Part shown: piece by piece, positions 7,472 to 15,292 of the stretch | Position numbering within the stretch: position 1 is the stretch's first letter | Layout of the letters: every line of letters starts with the position of its first letter | Source of the DNA: DATDOO01 sp035293245 | Lineage (GTDB): Bacteria; Pseudomonadota; Gammaproteobacteria; Methylococcales; Methylococcaceae | Direction of reading: 5' to 3' | Assembly: GCA_035293245.1 (NCBI GenBank) | Contig: DATDOO010000332.1 | Coordinates: 1 to 22,854, forward strand | DNA: 22,854 bases | Position numbers and translations under genes: made by a program | Notes under the pieces: model-generated | Database searches by the model: none | Seen by the model: the letters and a program-made list of their open reading frames with translations, nothing else | What the model was told of the DNA's origin: nothing

Positions 7472-10400
7472 ATGAGCGCCATAAAGCGGAAAGCGATTTC
7501 GTCTTCTTTGATGCTGCTGTTCACCGCCGGTATCGGGCTGCCGGCCAAAACCACCCTGGCGTCGCTCGTCTGTAAGCAGCCGGGTTTCGCGGAGCCTGTT
7601 GGACTCGCTGCAACGGGAACTGTACCCATCGCGGTCGCGCCGGGCGACTTCGACCTGGACGGCAAGCCCGACTTGGCGGTGGCAAATCAGACTAGCAACA
7701 CCGTGGGCCTACTGTTCGGCGATGGCGCCGGAGAGTTTGCGGCGCTTGATCCCGGTCTTGGCGTATCCAATCCAGTCGCGGTCACGGTCGGTAATTTCGA
7801 TGACAGCACCGAAGATGACGCGTCTAACCCTGATCCCAACAACGCTCCCGATGTAGCGGTCATGAGTGGGGATAGCACCCTGAGCCTGTTTTTCAGCCAT
7901 GGCAACCGGGCTTTCTCGTCCAGAATAATAGGCAATCTCGACAACATGGCGGGCGGCAACATCGCCGGGGGAATGGCGCAAGGCGATTTCAATGGCGATG
8001 GCCATCTGGATCTGGCGGTGACCGTCGCTCCTAACACATTGCTACCGTCAGATCGGCAATTGCAAGGCGTGATGATCTTATCCGGCAATGGGCTAAAGGT
8101 TTTCACGCCGTCGTTTTATCGTACCGATTTTGTGCCTTTGCAGTTCGTGGCATCCAGATCGATCGGCGTGGGCGATTTCAACCAGGACGGACGTCCAGAC
8201 CTGGCGATAGCGGGGACGGATGCGGCTCAGCAAGCTCTCGGCATACTGTTCAACGATGGGCAGGGGGGATTCAACGCCCAGAAAATCAATTTCAATTGGA
8301 TAGAGGCCGTTACCGTCAATGATTTCAACGGCGACGGCTATCCCGACGTGGCGGTGGCAGGACATGATTACCAGGGGACATCGGAAGCGAGCGTGAGCAT
8401 ACTGCTCAATAACCAGAACCAAACCTTCGCGAGAAGCGATATCTCCGTGGCGGCATGGCGGAGCGCTCCTTTTACGATCATCTCGGCCGATTTCAACTTC
8501 GACCATAATCCCGATCTGGTTGTGGGCGGCACTGAAGTTACGGATCCATACGCCGGCAACCTCACCGTACTGCTCGGCGATGGCACGGGAAAGTTCGGCG
8601 ACATTGCCTCAGTCCGGGCCGGGCTTAAGGCTTATTCGCTGGCGGTGGGCGACTTCAACGGGGATGGCCAGGCAGACGTGGTGGAAACGGATCGCAGCAG
8701 CCAAGTCACCCTGTTGCCCGGCGGCGGAGCCGTCGGCTTCAGGCTCAGCGATAATTTCAGCGTGGGCAGAAGTGGCTCGAATGCGGCTGATGAAACGCCC
8801 CAATCGATCGCATCGGGTGACCTCAATGGGGACGGCTATCTCGACTTGGTGACGGCGAACTCTCAATTTGACGACACGATCAGCGTGCTGCTCAACGATC
8901 TGTCCGGCAAATTCCCCATCCCACAACTCTATGGCGCCGGTAACGGGTTTGAACAACCGTTCTCGGTGGCTTTGAGCGATTTCAACCAGGATGGCGATCT
9001 TGACGTGGCGGCGTTGACCAAGGCAACCAACCAGGTGAAGGTCCTGCCAGGCGCTGGAATTTCGGGTCTCGGAACGGCTGTGGCTTTCTCCGTGGGAACT
9101 GCTCCTGTTTCCGAAGCGGTCGGCGATTTCAATGGGGATGGCCAATCCGATCTGGCGGTAGCCAATTCGGGTTCCGACAATGTCAGCGTACTGCTCGGCG
9201 ATGGGACCGGCGGATTTGCCCCCAAAACCGACTTCATCACCGGAGTTTTTCCGAAGTCGGTTATCGCCGCCGATGTCAACGGCGACAATCATCTCGACTT
9301 GGCGGTGGCCAATTCGGGTTCCGACACGGTCAGCGTGCTGCTCGGCGACGGGGCCGGGAGCTTTGGCACCGCGGCAAATTTCGGCGTGGGGGATCAGCCA
9401 TTCTCGCTGACGTCGGGCGATTTCAACGAGGATGGCAAGCTTGATCTTGCGACGGCGAACAGTGTCGGCACGGTGAGCCTATTGCAGGGCGATGGGACAG
9501 GCAGCTTTACCCCGGCGGAGAATTTGCCCGTTGGCATTGACCCCCGGTCGGTGCAAGCGGGCGACTTCGACATGGACGGCCATGCCGATCTGGCGGTAGC
9601 CAATTATGGCTCCGGCGATTTATTAGATGTTGTCTCCAACAATGTCGCGGTACTGCTCGGCGATGGGAAAGGCGGTTTTGCACAACCGGTGGACTTTGCC
9701 GTGGGAAACAACGCATCTGTCTCCCGCCCCGTCTCGATCACGGTGGGAGACTTCGACCGCACCGGCAGTCTCGACCTGGCGACCGCGCTTATTGGACAGC
9801 GGGCGGTCAGCGTGCTGTCCAACTGCGCCGCTTCCCCGGTGACTACCATTCATGCCGACCCGGCGGCCCCCAACCCGCAAGGTTGGTACACGAGCCCGGT
9901 GAAATTCCGCACCACTGCGGTCGACAGCACGGGCAACCCCGATGGCATCGCCGAAACCCGCTGCGCGATCATGGCGCCGCCCACGGGTGAAACCGTGACC
10001 TTCAACGCGCTGCCTCCGGGCAATAACTGCGCCAGCGGACTGACGACGGCCGCCGAGGGTAGCAATAGCTTCTATGCGGCGAGCCAGGACACCGGCGGCA
10101 ACCAGGAAACGGTGCAGCAAGCGACGGTAAAGATCGACACGATTCCGCCCACCATCGCCGGCAGCAAAACCCCGGCGGCCAACGGCAGCGGCTGGAACAA
10201 CAGCAACGTTACGGTGGATTTCACCTGTAACGACAGCACTTCGGGCATCGCGAGCTGCACGAAGAGCCGGACTTTGTTGGGGGAAGGCGCGAACCAGAGT
10301 GCTGACGGCGAGGCGACGGACAATGCCGGCAACAGCGCCACCACCACCGTCGGCGGTATCAGCATCGACAAAACCCCGCCCATGATCGCCGGCAATCCCA

Positions 10401-11383
10401 GCCCGGCGGCCAACGGCAACGGCTGGAACAACAGCGACGTTACGGTGAGTTTCACCTGTAGCGACAGCCTTTCGGGCATCGCGAGCTGCCCGACGGGCCA
10501 GACCTTCTCGGCGGAAGGCGCGAACCAGAGCGCTGCTCCCGGCGAGGCGACGGACAATGCCGGCAACAGCGCGACTACCACCGTCGGCGGTATCAGCATC
10601 GACAAAACCCCGCCCACGATCGCCGGCAATCCCAGCCCGGCGGCCAACGGCAACGGCTGGAACAACAGCAACGTTACAGTGAGTTTCAACTGTAGCGACA
10701 GCCTTTCGGGCATCGCGAGCTGCTCGCCGAACCGGACTTTCTTGGCGGAAGGCGCGAACCAGAGTATGTCCGGCGAGGCGACGGACAATGCCGGCAACAG
10801 CGCGCAAACCATCGTCAGCGGCATCAGCATCGACAAGACCGCTCCAACCACGGCCTGTTCCGTGGCGAGTCCCATGCCGATTCTTACGCTGGGCGGCGCT
10901 GGGACCGTGGAAGCGACAGTGACGGACGCGCTCTCGGGTCCCGTCGTCTCCCCGGCATCGGCCCCCGCGAACGTCGCCTCGGTCGGGAACAAAACGGTTT
11001 CGCTCATCGGCGCGGACCGGGCCGGCAACACGCAGCCGGCGACATGCCCTTATCGAGTGAAATATGGTTTTTCCGGCTTTCAAGGGATCAGTTCGACTTA
11101 CAGGATTGGATCGACCATCCCCGTTGTTTTCAAGCTGACTTATGCCGACGGCTCACCGCTTCCGTCTACCGAAGCCGCGAGTCTGGCGGCCGGCTGCCTG
11201 GTCAAGGTCGGACTCGATGCCGCTAACGCTTGTGCGACTTACAAGAAGAAGGGCTTGTTTACGGCTAACATCAAGGTAGGGTTCCAATATCTCGGAACCC
11301 ACCCGATCGTAGCGGATGTCTTCGCCCCCAATGGCAGTGGACTCGTCAACCACGAGACCACGCCTGTCAACATCACCAGATAA
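7472..11383 (+). CDS. Exported FG-GAP/VCBS-repeat protein with Ig-like C-terminal repeats
   Basis: 1303 residues. A signal peptide ends near residue 30 (TLA). Residues 55-770 carry 14 copies of a GDFNGDGxxDLAVAN-type motif, at about residues 60, 105, 170, 232, 282, 338, 391, 448, 501, 549, 599, 648, 696 and 759. These are FG-GAP/VCBS repeats whose DxDxDG-like loops usually bind calcium; copy 2 is degenerate, with an Asp/Asn-rich insertion. Three Ig-like repeats of 77-78 residues follow (890-967, 968-1045, 1046-1122), each with Cys residues and a TPPxIAGNPSPAANG start. The last 100 or so residues contain GSTIPVVFKL, resembling the PxKF domain. No LPxTG, PEP-CTERM or C-terminal anchor is seen. 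Likely secreted or cell-surface; the ligand is unknown. GGAGG precedes the ATG and a hairpin terminator follows. Confidence 0.88.
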   Translation: MSAIKRKAISSSLMLLFTAGIGLPAKTTLASLVCKQPGFAEPVGLAATGTVPIAVAPGDFDLDGKPDLAVANQTSNTVGLLFGDGAGEFAALDPGLGVSNPVAVTVGNFDDSTEDDASNPDPNNAPDVAVMSGDSTLSLFFSHGNRAFSSRIIGNLDNMAGGNIAGGMAQGDFNGDGHLDLAVTVAPNTLLPSDRQLQGVMILSGNGLKVFTPSFYRTDFVPLQFVASRSIGVGDFNQDGRPDLAIAGTDAAQQALGILFNDGQGGFNAQKINFNWIEAVTVNDFNGDGYPDVAVAGHDYQGTSEASVSILLNNQNQTFARSDISVAAWRSAPFTIISADFNFDHNPDLVVGGTEVTDPYAGNLTVLLGDGTGKFGDIASVRAGLKAYSLAVGDFNGDGQADVVETDRSSQVTLLPGGGAVGFRLSDNFSVGRSGSNAADETPQSIASGDLNGDGYLDLVTANSQFDDTISVLLNDLSGKFPIPQLYGAGNGFEQPFSVALSDFNQDGDLDVAALTKATNQVKVLPGAGISGLGTAVAFSVGTAPVSEAVGDFNGDGQSDLAVANSGSDNVSVLLGDGTGGFAPKTDFITGVFPKSVIAADVNGDNHLDLAVANSGSDTVSVLLGDGAGSFGTAANFGVGDQPFSLTSGDFNEDGKLDLATANSVGTVSLLQGDGTGSFTPAENLPVGIDPRSVQAGDFDMDGHADLAVANYGSGDLLDVVSNNVAVLLGDGKGGFAQPVDFAVGNNASVSRPVSITVGDFDRTGSLDLATALIGQRAVSVLSNCAASPVTTIHADPAAPNPQGWYTSPVKFRTTAVDSTGNPDGIAETRCAIMAPPTGETVTFNALPPGNNCASGLTTAAEGSNSFYAASQDTGGNQETVQQATVKIDTIPPTIAGSKTPAANGSGWNNSNVTVDFTCNDSTSGIASCTKSRTLLGEGANQSADGEATDNAGNSATTTVGGISIDKTPPMIAGNPSPAANGNGWNNSDVTVSFTCSDSLSGIASCPTGQTFSAEGANQSAAPGEATDNAGNSATTTVGGISIDKTPPTIAGNPSPAANGNGWNNSNVTVSFNCSDSLSGIASCSPNRTFLAEGANQSMSGEATDNAGNSAQTIVSGISIDKTAPTTACSVASPMPILTLGGAGTVEATVTDALSGPVVSPASAPANVASVGNKTVSLIGADRAGNTQPATCPYRVKYGFSGFQGISSTYRIGSTIPVVFKLTYADGSPLPSTEAASLAAGCLVKVGLDAANACATYKKKGLFTANIKVGFQYLGTHPIVADVFAPNGSGLVNHETTPVNITR
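10139..10837 (+). repeat. Three tandem Ig-like repeat units (234, 234, 231 bp)
   Basis: Units at 10139-10372, 10373-10606 and 10607-10837 lie in frame inside the large repeat protein. Units 2 and 3 are nearly identical at DNA level over long runs, including silent positions, and unit 1 is slightly more diverged. This indicates recent duplication or gene conversion and a likely site of length variation. Confidence 0.85.
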
Positions 11384-11408
11384 GAAACGAAGGGATCGAG
11401 TGGAATAG

Positions 11409-11440
11409 ATTGGGCTGCCCGCCGTTTGGCAGCCCAATTT
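11409..11440 (+). terminator. Intrinsic terminator after the repeat-protein gene
   Basis: ATTGGGCTGCC (11409-11419) pairs perfectly with GGCAGCCCAAT (11428-11438) across an 8-base loop, followed by TTT. It begins 25 bp after the stop codon of the repeat-protein gene. The T-tract is short, so it may be only moderately efficient. Confidence 0.75.
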
Positions 11441-11598
11441 CATGATTTCCGAAATCGGGGTCTCGGTCTTTGCCTTCGGCAAAAAACCACTTGGCTCTCG
11501 GCATCCTTCGGGGAAACCCCATCAAAGGCCGACAAGTTTTTGAACGGTACCCCTATGGTAAGTTCCGTGTAAGTCCGGGGGAAGCACGGGCAAAAAAC

Positions 11599-12444
11599 TC
11601 AGACCCCGCCCAGTGTGACGCGCGGATGGCCTTGCAGGTCGGCGTGGGTCACGACGGCACGAAAACCAGCCTCCGCGAGCAGATCCTGCACGGCCGCCCC
11701 CTGATCGTAGCCGTGCTCCAGCAACAGCGCTCCGCCCGGCGCGAGCCGGAACAGCGCCGCGGGGACGATGCGGCGGATGGCGTCCAGTCCGTCGGTTCCC
11801 GCAGCCAGGGCGGCTATCGGCTCGAAAGGCAGGCCGTTTTCCTGGAGATGCGGGTCTTCTGCGGCAACGTAAGGGGGGTTGGAGACGATCAGATCAAACT
11901 CCGTCTCCGGAATGGCGGAAAACCAGTCGCTCAGCACAAACCGCACGTTCGCGGCGCTCATTCGGAGCGCATTGCCGCGCGCGACTTCCAGTGCGCGGGG
12001 ACAAGCATCCACGGCAGTTACTTCGGCCAACGGACGCTCCAGCGCCAGGGTCACGGCCAGCGCGCCGCTGCCGGTTCCCAGGTCGAGGACGCGAACCGGC
12101 CGCTCGACCGGGAGGCGCTCCAGCGCCAGGTCGACCAGCAGTTCGGTTTCCGGGCGCGGAATCAGCACCTCGCGCGTCACTCGGAACTCCCGCGACCAGA
12201 ACTCCCGACTGCCGGTGAGATAGGCCGTGGGCTCGCCTCTCGCCCGGCGCTCAAGGAGCGCAAGGAAACGGACAGCCTGTTCGGATGACAGTTCCCTTTC
12301 CGGCCAGGCGCGCAAATGGGCGCGGTTCTTCTCCAGCACATGGGAGAGCAGCGCTTCGGCTTCGAATTGCGGCGGGTCGCAAACCGGGACGAGTTTTGCC
12401 GCCGCCTCGCGGAGCACCGCGGCGATGGTGAGGGGCGCGGTCAT
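11599..12444 (-). CDS. prmC: Peptide chain release factor N5-glutamine methyltransferase PrmC
   Basis: 281 residues. PrmC methylates the Gln of the GGQ motif of release factors RF1 and RF2, using S-adenosylmethionine, in the cytoplasm. Evidence: an N-terminal helical domain; motif I DLGTGSGALAVTLA at 121-134; and the substrate-binding NPPY signature at 189-192 (FDLIVSNPPYVA). The PRPETELLV block before motif I is also typical of PrmC. The ATG at 12444 lies 3 bp after the stop of the Cys-rich gene, so it should be co-transcribed with merT-merP. This is unusual because prmC normally sits beside prfA, which is not in the window. No convincing terminator separates it from the mer genes. Confidence 0.95.
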   Translation of the reverse strand: MTAPLTIAAVLREAAAKLVPVCDPPQFEAEALLSHVLEKNRAHLRAWPERELSSEQAVRFLALLERRARGEPTAYLTGSREFWSREFRVTREVLIPRPETELLVDLALERLPVERPVRVLDLGTGSGALAVTLALERPLAEVTAVDACPRALEVARGNALRMSAANVRFVLSDWFSAIPETEFDLIVSNPPYVAAEDPHLQENGLPFEPIAALAAGTDGLDAIRRIVPAALFRLAPGGALLLEHGYDQGAAVQDLLAEAGFRAVVTHADLQGHPRVTLGGV

Positions 12445-12447
12445 GTT

Positions 12448-12660
12448 TCAGTCGTGGCAGCAGGAACGGTGTTGCTGGATGGGCGGGCATTTTACGCTGC
12501 CGTAGGAGCAGAACACGCAGCAATCGCCGGGCTTGGGCCGGAGGAGCGTTCCGCAGCCTGTGCATTCGTAAAAGAACTGGCAGGCATCGGTCGGCATGAT
12601 TTCCATTTTCGCATGGCCGCAGTGCGGGCAGGTGAGGACCGACTCCAGAATCGCGCTCAT
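12448..12660 (-). CDS. Small cysteine-rich GDCCVFCSYG-motif protein of the mer operon
   Basis: 70 residues with 11 cysteines. A CPHC pair (11, 14) and an ECTGC pair (33, 36) look like a zinc-ribbon knuckle. They are followed by GDCCVFCSYG (45-54), CPPIQ and a C-terminal SCCHD. I recognise the GDCCVFCSYG motif as that of a small hypothetical family found near mercury transport genes; its activity is not established, and metal binding is inferred from the Cys content. Its ATG overlaps the merP stop (ATGA), so translation is coupled to merP, and prmC starts 3 bp after it. The open frame extends upstream to 13053, but the extension is a shadow of merP. Confidence 0.85.
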   Translation of the reverse strand: MSAILESVLTCPHCGHAKMEIMPTDACQFFYECTGCGTLLRPKPGDCCVFCSYGSVKCPPIQQHRSCCHD

Positions 12661-12947
12661 GGGCGTATCTCCCGCACGGCGGACGGATAGCCGGCGGACT
12701 TGGCCGCCTCGGTAAGCGTTTCGGCCGTGGCCGTCGCAGCATCGAATTCCACGGTCGCGGTTTTGCGCTCGAAATCGACCGCTACCTTGTGTACGCCGGG
12801 GACGCGCTCCAGAGCCTTCCTGACCGTGATGGGGCAGACGGGGCAGGTCATGTTGCGCACCTCGAGGACGACGGTGCGCGACGTGGCAAAAGCGGCACCC
12901 GCGACCAGGGAAAACGCCAGGAAAAATGAAAATTTTTGGGCGTTCAT
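12657..12947 (-). CDS. merP: Periplasmic mercury-binding protein MerP
   Basis: 96 residues. MerP captures Hg(II) in the periplasm and hands it to MerT. A signal peptide (MNAQKFSFFLAFSLVAGAAFA) precedes a heavy-metal-associated fold. The Hg-binding motif NMTCPVCP has Cys35 and Cys38 (usually GMTCxxC), followed by ITVRKALERVPGVHKVAVDFERKTATVEFD and a SAGYPS end, all close to classical MerP. The frame extends upstream to 13241, but only this ATG gives a signal peptide; merT ends 11 bp upstream. The stop overlaps the start of the Cys-rich gene by 4 bases. Confidence 0.95.
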   Translation of the reverse strand: MNAQKFSFFLAFSLVAGAAFATSRTVVLEVRNMTCPVCPITVRKALERVPGVHKVAVDFERKTATVEFDAATATAETLTEAAKSAGYPSAVREIRP

Positions 12948-12958
12948 CGTCTTGGTTC

Positions 12959-13297
12959 TCAATAGAACAGGCGGGCATACCACGGAAAAGCCAGCAAGCC
13001 GAGCAGCGGGATCGCCGCCAGCCAGAAAATCCGCCGTCTGCGACGCTGGACATCTTCCTCGGCGCAAGGCTCGCCCGCCCGGCACGCCGGCGGGACGAGA
13101 TAAAGAGCGCGGAAGGCCAGGGCGAGAAACAGCAGCGTCAGGCCCAGGAACAACGGGCGCAGCGGTGCGAAGACAGCGAGATTCGCCACCCAGGCACCGC
13201 CCAGGCCGAGGCTCAGCAAGGCCAGGGGTACAACGCAGCACAGGCTGGCGCCGATGCCGGCGAGGATGCCGGCGATGAGGGCGTGTTTGTCGTTCAT
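12959..13297 (-). CDS. merT: Mercuric ion inner-membrane transporter MerT
   Basis: 112 residues with three hydrophobic segments. Cys20-Cys21 in the first membrane helix (GASLCCVVPLALLSLGLGGAW) is the vicinal pair that accepts Hg(II) from MerP. A second cysteine pair (Cys72, Cys78) lies in the cytoplasmic loop, where in known systems Hg(II) is passed on to MerA. First gene of the merT-merP-Cys-rich-prmC unit, transcribed from the MerR-type promoter at 13327-13357. MerT without a reductase would raise mercury uptake, which makes the absence of merA here notable. Confidence 0.95.
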   Translation of the reverse strand: MNDKHALIAGILAGIGASLCCVVPLALLSLGLGGAWVANLAVFAPLRPLFLGLTLLFLALAFRALYLVPPACRAGEPCAEEDVQRRRRRIFWLAAIPLLGLLAFPWYARLFY

Positions 13298-13326
13298 GCC
13301 AGTGTCCGAAATGGAGGGATGCGGCT

Positions 13327-13357
13327 AGTCTATGTCCGTACCCGAGTACGGAGGCAA
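13327..13357 (-). promoter_or_regulatory. PmerT promoter with 19-bp spacer
   Basis: Reading the minus strand, TTGCCT (-35, 13352-13357) and TAGACT (-10, 13327-13332) are separated by exactly 19 bp. The over-long spacer is the hallmark of promoters activated by MerR-family proteins, which untwist the DNA when metal binds. The layout matches the known Tn501/Tn21 mer promoter, with the operator dyad inside the spacer. Confidence 0.88.
13335..13352. promoter_or_regulatory. MerR operator dyad
   Basis: TCCGTAC (13335-13341) and GTACGGA (13346-13352) form a 7-bp dyad around CCGA, the same half-sites as the classical mer operator. It lies between the -35 and -10 of PmerT. It also abuts the GGAGG ribosome site of merR, so MerR probably represses its own gene. 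Confidence 0.9.
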
Positions 13358-13362
13358 GCGCG

Positions 13363-13782
13363 ATGAGTCATGGGCGTCTTACCATCGGCGCGCTGGCGAA
13401 ACAGGCCGGCGTCAGCGTGGAGACCATCCGCTATTACCAGCGGCGCGGCCTGCTGGCGGAGCCGGAAAAGCCTTACGGCGGGATTCGCCGCTACGGGGAG
13501 AGGGAAGTGCGGCGGGTGCGCTTCGTCAAGGAAGGCCAGAAGCTCGGCTTTTCTCTGGACGAAATCGCCGAGCTTCTCAGCCTGGAAGACGGACCGCACT
13601 GCCGGGAGGCACGGAAAATCGCCTTGGGCAAGCTCGCCGCCATCCGCGAGCGCATCTGCGCCCTGCGGAACATGGAAAGAATCCTCGCGGACCTGACCGC
13701 TTCCTGTGCGGAAGACGATCAGGCGGCTTCCTGTCCCATCATCCGCGCCTTGTTGGGAGAAGAACCGGCTCAGAAATTGTAA
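13363..13782 (+). CDS. merR: Mercury-responsive regulator MerR
   Basis: 139 residues. The N-terminal winged HTH (LTIGALAKQAGVSVETIRYYQRRGLL) is of MerR type, followed by a dimerisation helix. The three Hg(II)-binding cysteines are at their expected places: Cys80 in DGPHC, Cys115 and Cys124 in SCAEDDQAASCPII, with the same eight-residue spacing as Tn501 MerR. This supports mercury specificity over other MerR relatives. It is divergent from merT, and the ATG follows GGAGG at good distance. Its last 13 bases overlap the end of amtB on the other strand. Confidence 0.95.
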   Translation: MSHGRLTIGALAKQAGVSVETIRYYQRRGLLAEPEKPYGGIRRYGEREVRRVRFVKEGQKLGFSLDEIAELLSLEDGPHCREARKIALGKLAAIRERICALRNMERILADLTASCAEDDQAASCPIIRALLGEEPAQKL

Positions 13783-15104
13783 CCTTTCTCCTCATGCATG
13801 GCGATATCCAGCCCCTGCACCTCTTCTTCCTCGCTGACGCGCAAGCCCAGGGTTGCGTCCAGCAGTTTCAGGCTCCCCCAGGTCACGGCAGCGCTCCACA
13901 GCAAAGTGACGACGACGCCCTGGGCTTGCACCCACAATTGCGAGGAAATGCTCACGCCTTCCGGCAGTCCCATGCCGCCCAAAGCGGGGACGGCGAAGAC
14001 CGCCGTCAGCAAGGTGCCCATGATGCCGCCGATGCCGTGCACGGGGAAAACGTCCAGGGAGTCGTCGATGTGCAGCGCGCGCTTGACGATCTGCGTGGCG
14101 TAGAAGCACACCCCGCCCGCCAGGGCGCCGATGGCCATCGCCCCCGCCGGGCCGACGAAACCGGATGCCGGCGTGATGGTACCCAGGCCCGCCACCATGC
14201 CGGTGACGATGCCCAGTGCGCTGGGCTTGCCGAACTTGCGCCATTCGATGGCCGTCCACACCAGCGCGCCGCTGGCTGCACCCAGATGGGTCACGAGCAG
14301 GGTCATGCCTGCCGCGCCGTTGGCCGCCAGGGCGCTGCCGGCATTGAAGCCGAACCAGCCGACCCAGAGCATGCCCGCGCCGGTCACGGTCATGGTCATG
14401 TTGTGCGGCGCCATGGCGACTTGCGGAAAACCCCTGCGCCGCCCCAGCACCAGCGCCGCAACCAGCGAGGCGACGCCGGCATTGACGTGCACCACCGTGC
14501 CGCCAGCGAAATCCATGAAACCCTTGTCCTGCAGCCAGCCGCCGCCCCAGGCCCAGTGGCACACCGGCACATAGGAAAACAACAGCCACAGGGCCGAGAA
14601 GCCCAGCATGGCGGAGAATTTCATGCGCTCGGCGAAAGCGCCGACGATCAACGCCGGGGTGATGATGGCGAAAGTCATCTGGTACATGGCGAACACGGTC
14701 TCCGGCAGCGTGCCGTTGAGACTGTCGCGGGTCACGCCGGCAAAAAAAGCTTTCGACCAGCCACCGATCCAGCCGTCGGCCACGCCACCCTCGGTGAAAG
14801 CCAGGCTGTAAGCACCCGCTGTCCACAGCAGGCTGACCACGCAGGTGATGGCGAAACATTGCATCAGCACCGACAGCACGTTCTTGCCGCGCACCAACCC
14901 GCCATAGAACAGCGACAGGCCGGGAATGTTCATGAACAACACCAGGGCGGTGGCGGTGAGCATCCAGGCGGTGTTGGCAGCGTCCAGGCCGTCGGCGAAA
15001 ACCGCGCCGGGAAGCAGGGCCAGTCCCAGGGCGGTGATGGTGATTAGCCTCCGCTTGCGACAGGGGCTCTGGCGAAGGGTGTGTTCTTGCGGCGAAACGC
15101 TCAT
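13770..15104 (-). CDS. amtB: Ammonium transporter AmtB
   Basis: 444 residues from ATG 15104, preceded by GGAGC. The N-terminus has a signal-peptide-like segment (LITITALGLALLPGAVFA), then about 11 membrane helices. Family motifs are visible: NIPGLSLFYGGLVRGKN, the first pore histidine in APHNMTMTVTGAG followed by GWFGFNAGSAL, and the second pore histidine in DVFPVHGIGGIMG. The cytoplasmic tail ends EEEEVQGLDIAMHEEKGYNF. It conducts ammonia/ammonium across the inner membrane and is normally gated by GlnK; no glnK is adjacent here. Longer frames (to 15260) reach past the promoter and are rejected. The 5' region carries sigma-54 and NtrC-like sites. Confidence 0.95.
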   Translation of the reverse strand: MSVSPQEHTLRQSPCRKRRLITITALGLALLPGAVFADGLDAANTAWMLTATALVLFMNIPGLSLFYGGLVRGKNVLSVLMQCFAITCVVSLLWTAGAYSLAFTEGGVADGWIGGWSKAFFAGVTRDSLNGTLPETVFAMYQMTFAIITPALIVGAFAERMKFSAMLGFSALWLLFSYVPVCHWAWGGGWLQDKGFMDFAGGTVVHVNAGVASLVAALVLGRRRGFPQVAMAPHNMTMTVTGAGMLWVGWFGFNAGSALAANGAAGMTLLVTHLGAASGALVWTAIEWRKFGKPSALGIVTGMVAGLGTITPASGFVGPAGAMAIGALAGGVCFYATQIVKRALHIDDSLDVFPVHGIGGIMGTLLTAVFAVPALGGMGLPEGVSISSQLWVQAQGVVVTLLWSAAVTWGSLKLLDATLGLRVSEEEEVQGLDIAMHEEKGYNF

Positions 15105-15151
15105 GGTTCTGCTCCAATATTGTGCAATAGCTGAAATCGGCGCCTTGGAGA

Positions 15152-15167
15152 TGCAAGCACCGTTCCA
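15152..15167 (-). promoter_or_regulatory. Sigma-54 promoter of amtB
   Basis: The minus strand reads TGGAACGGTGCTTGCA, matching the -24/-12 consensus TGGCACGN4TTGCA with one difference (C to A at the fourth base), exact GG-GC spacing and an intact TTGCA. It lies 47 bp upstream of the amtB start, giving an expected transcript start near 15140. Confidence 0.75.
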
Positions 15168-15292
15168 CTCGGTTTTTTGGGCCGATAGGGGGGCATTTCG
15201 CCCCGTAAATGCACGGGACATAGCAAACCAATCGGGATTCCCGGGGCGCGGCCGCTCCACTTGGCCTGGCTAGCGCTCTGAAATGAAGCGTG

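Noticed and set aside
9623..11083. Minus-strand open frame with repeats opposite the Ig-like region
   Set aside because: Its repeats mirror the Ig-like units on the plus strand; no ribosome site or family match is visible.
11469..11483. TTTGCC-TTC-GGCAAA hairpin as a terminator for prmC
   Set aside because: On the minus strand the T-run precedes the stem rather than following it, and on the plus strand the tail is A-rich.
11441..11598. Riboswitch or small RNA in the prmC/repeat-protein gap
   Set aside because: Several short dyads such as GGGGAAACCCC (11510-11520) are present, but I recognise no conserved riboswitch core and no promoter.
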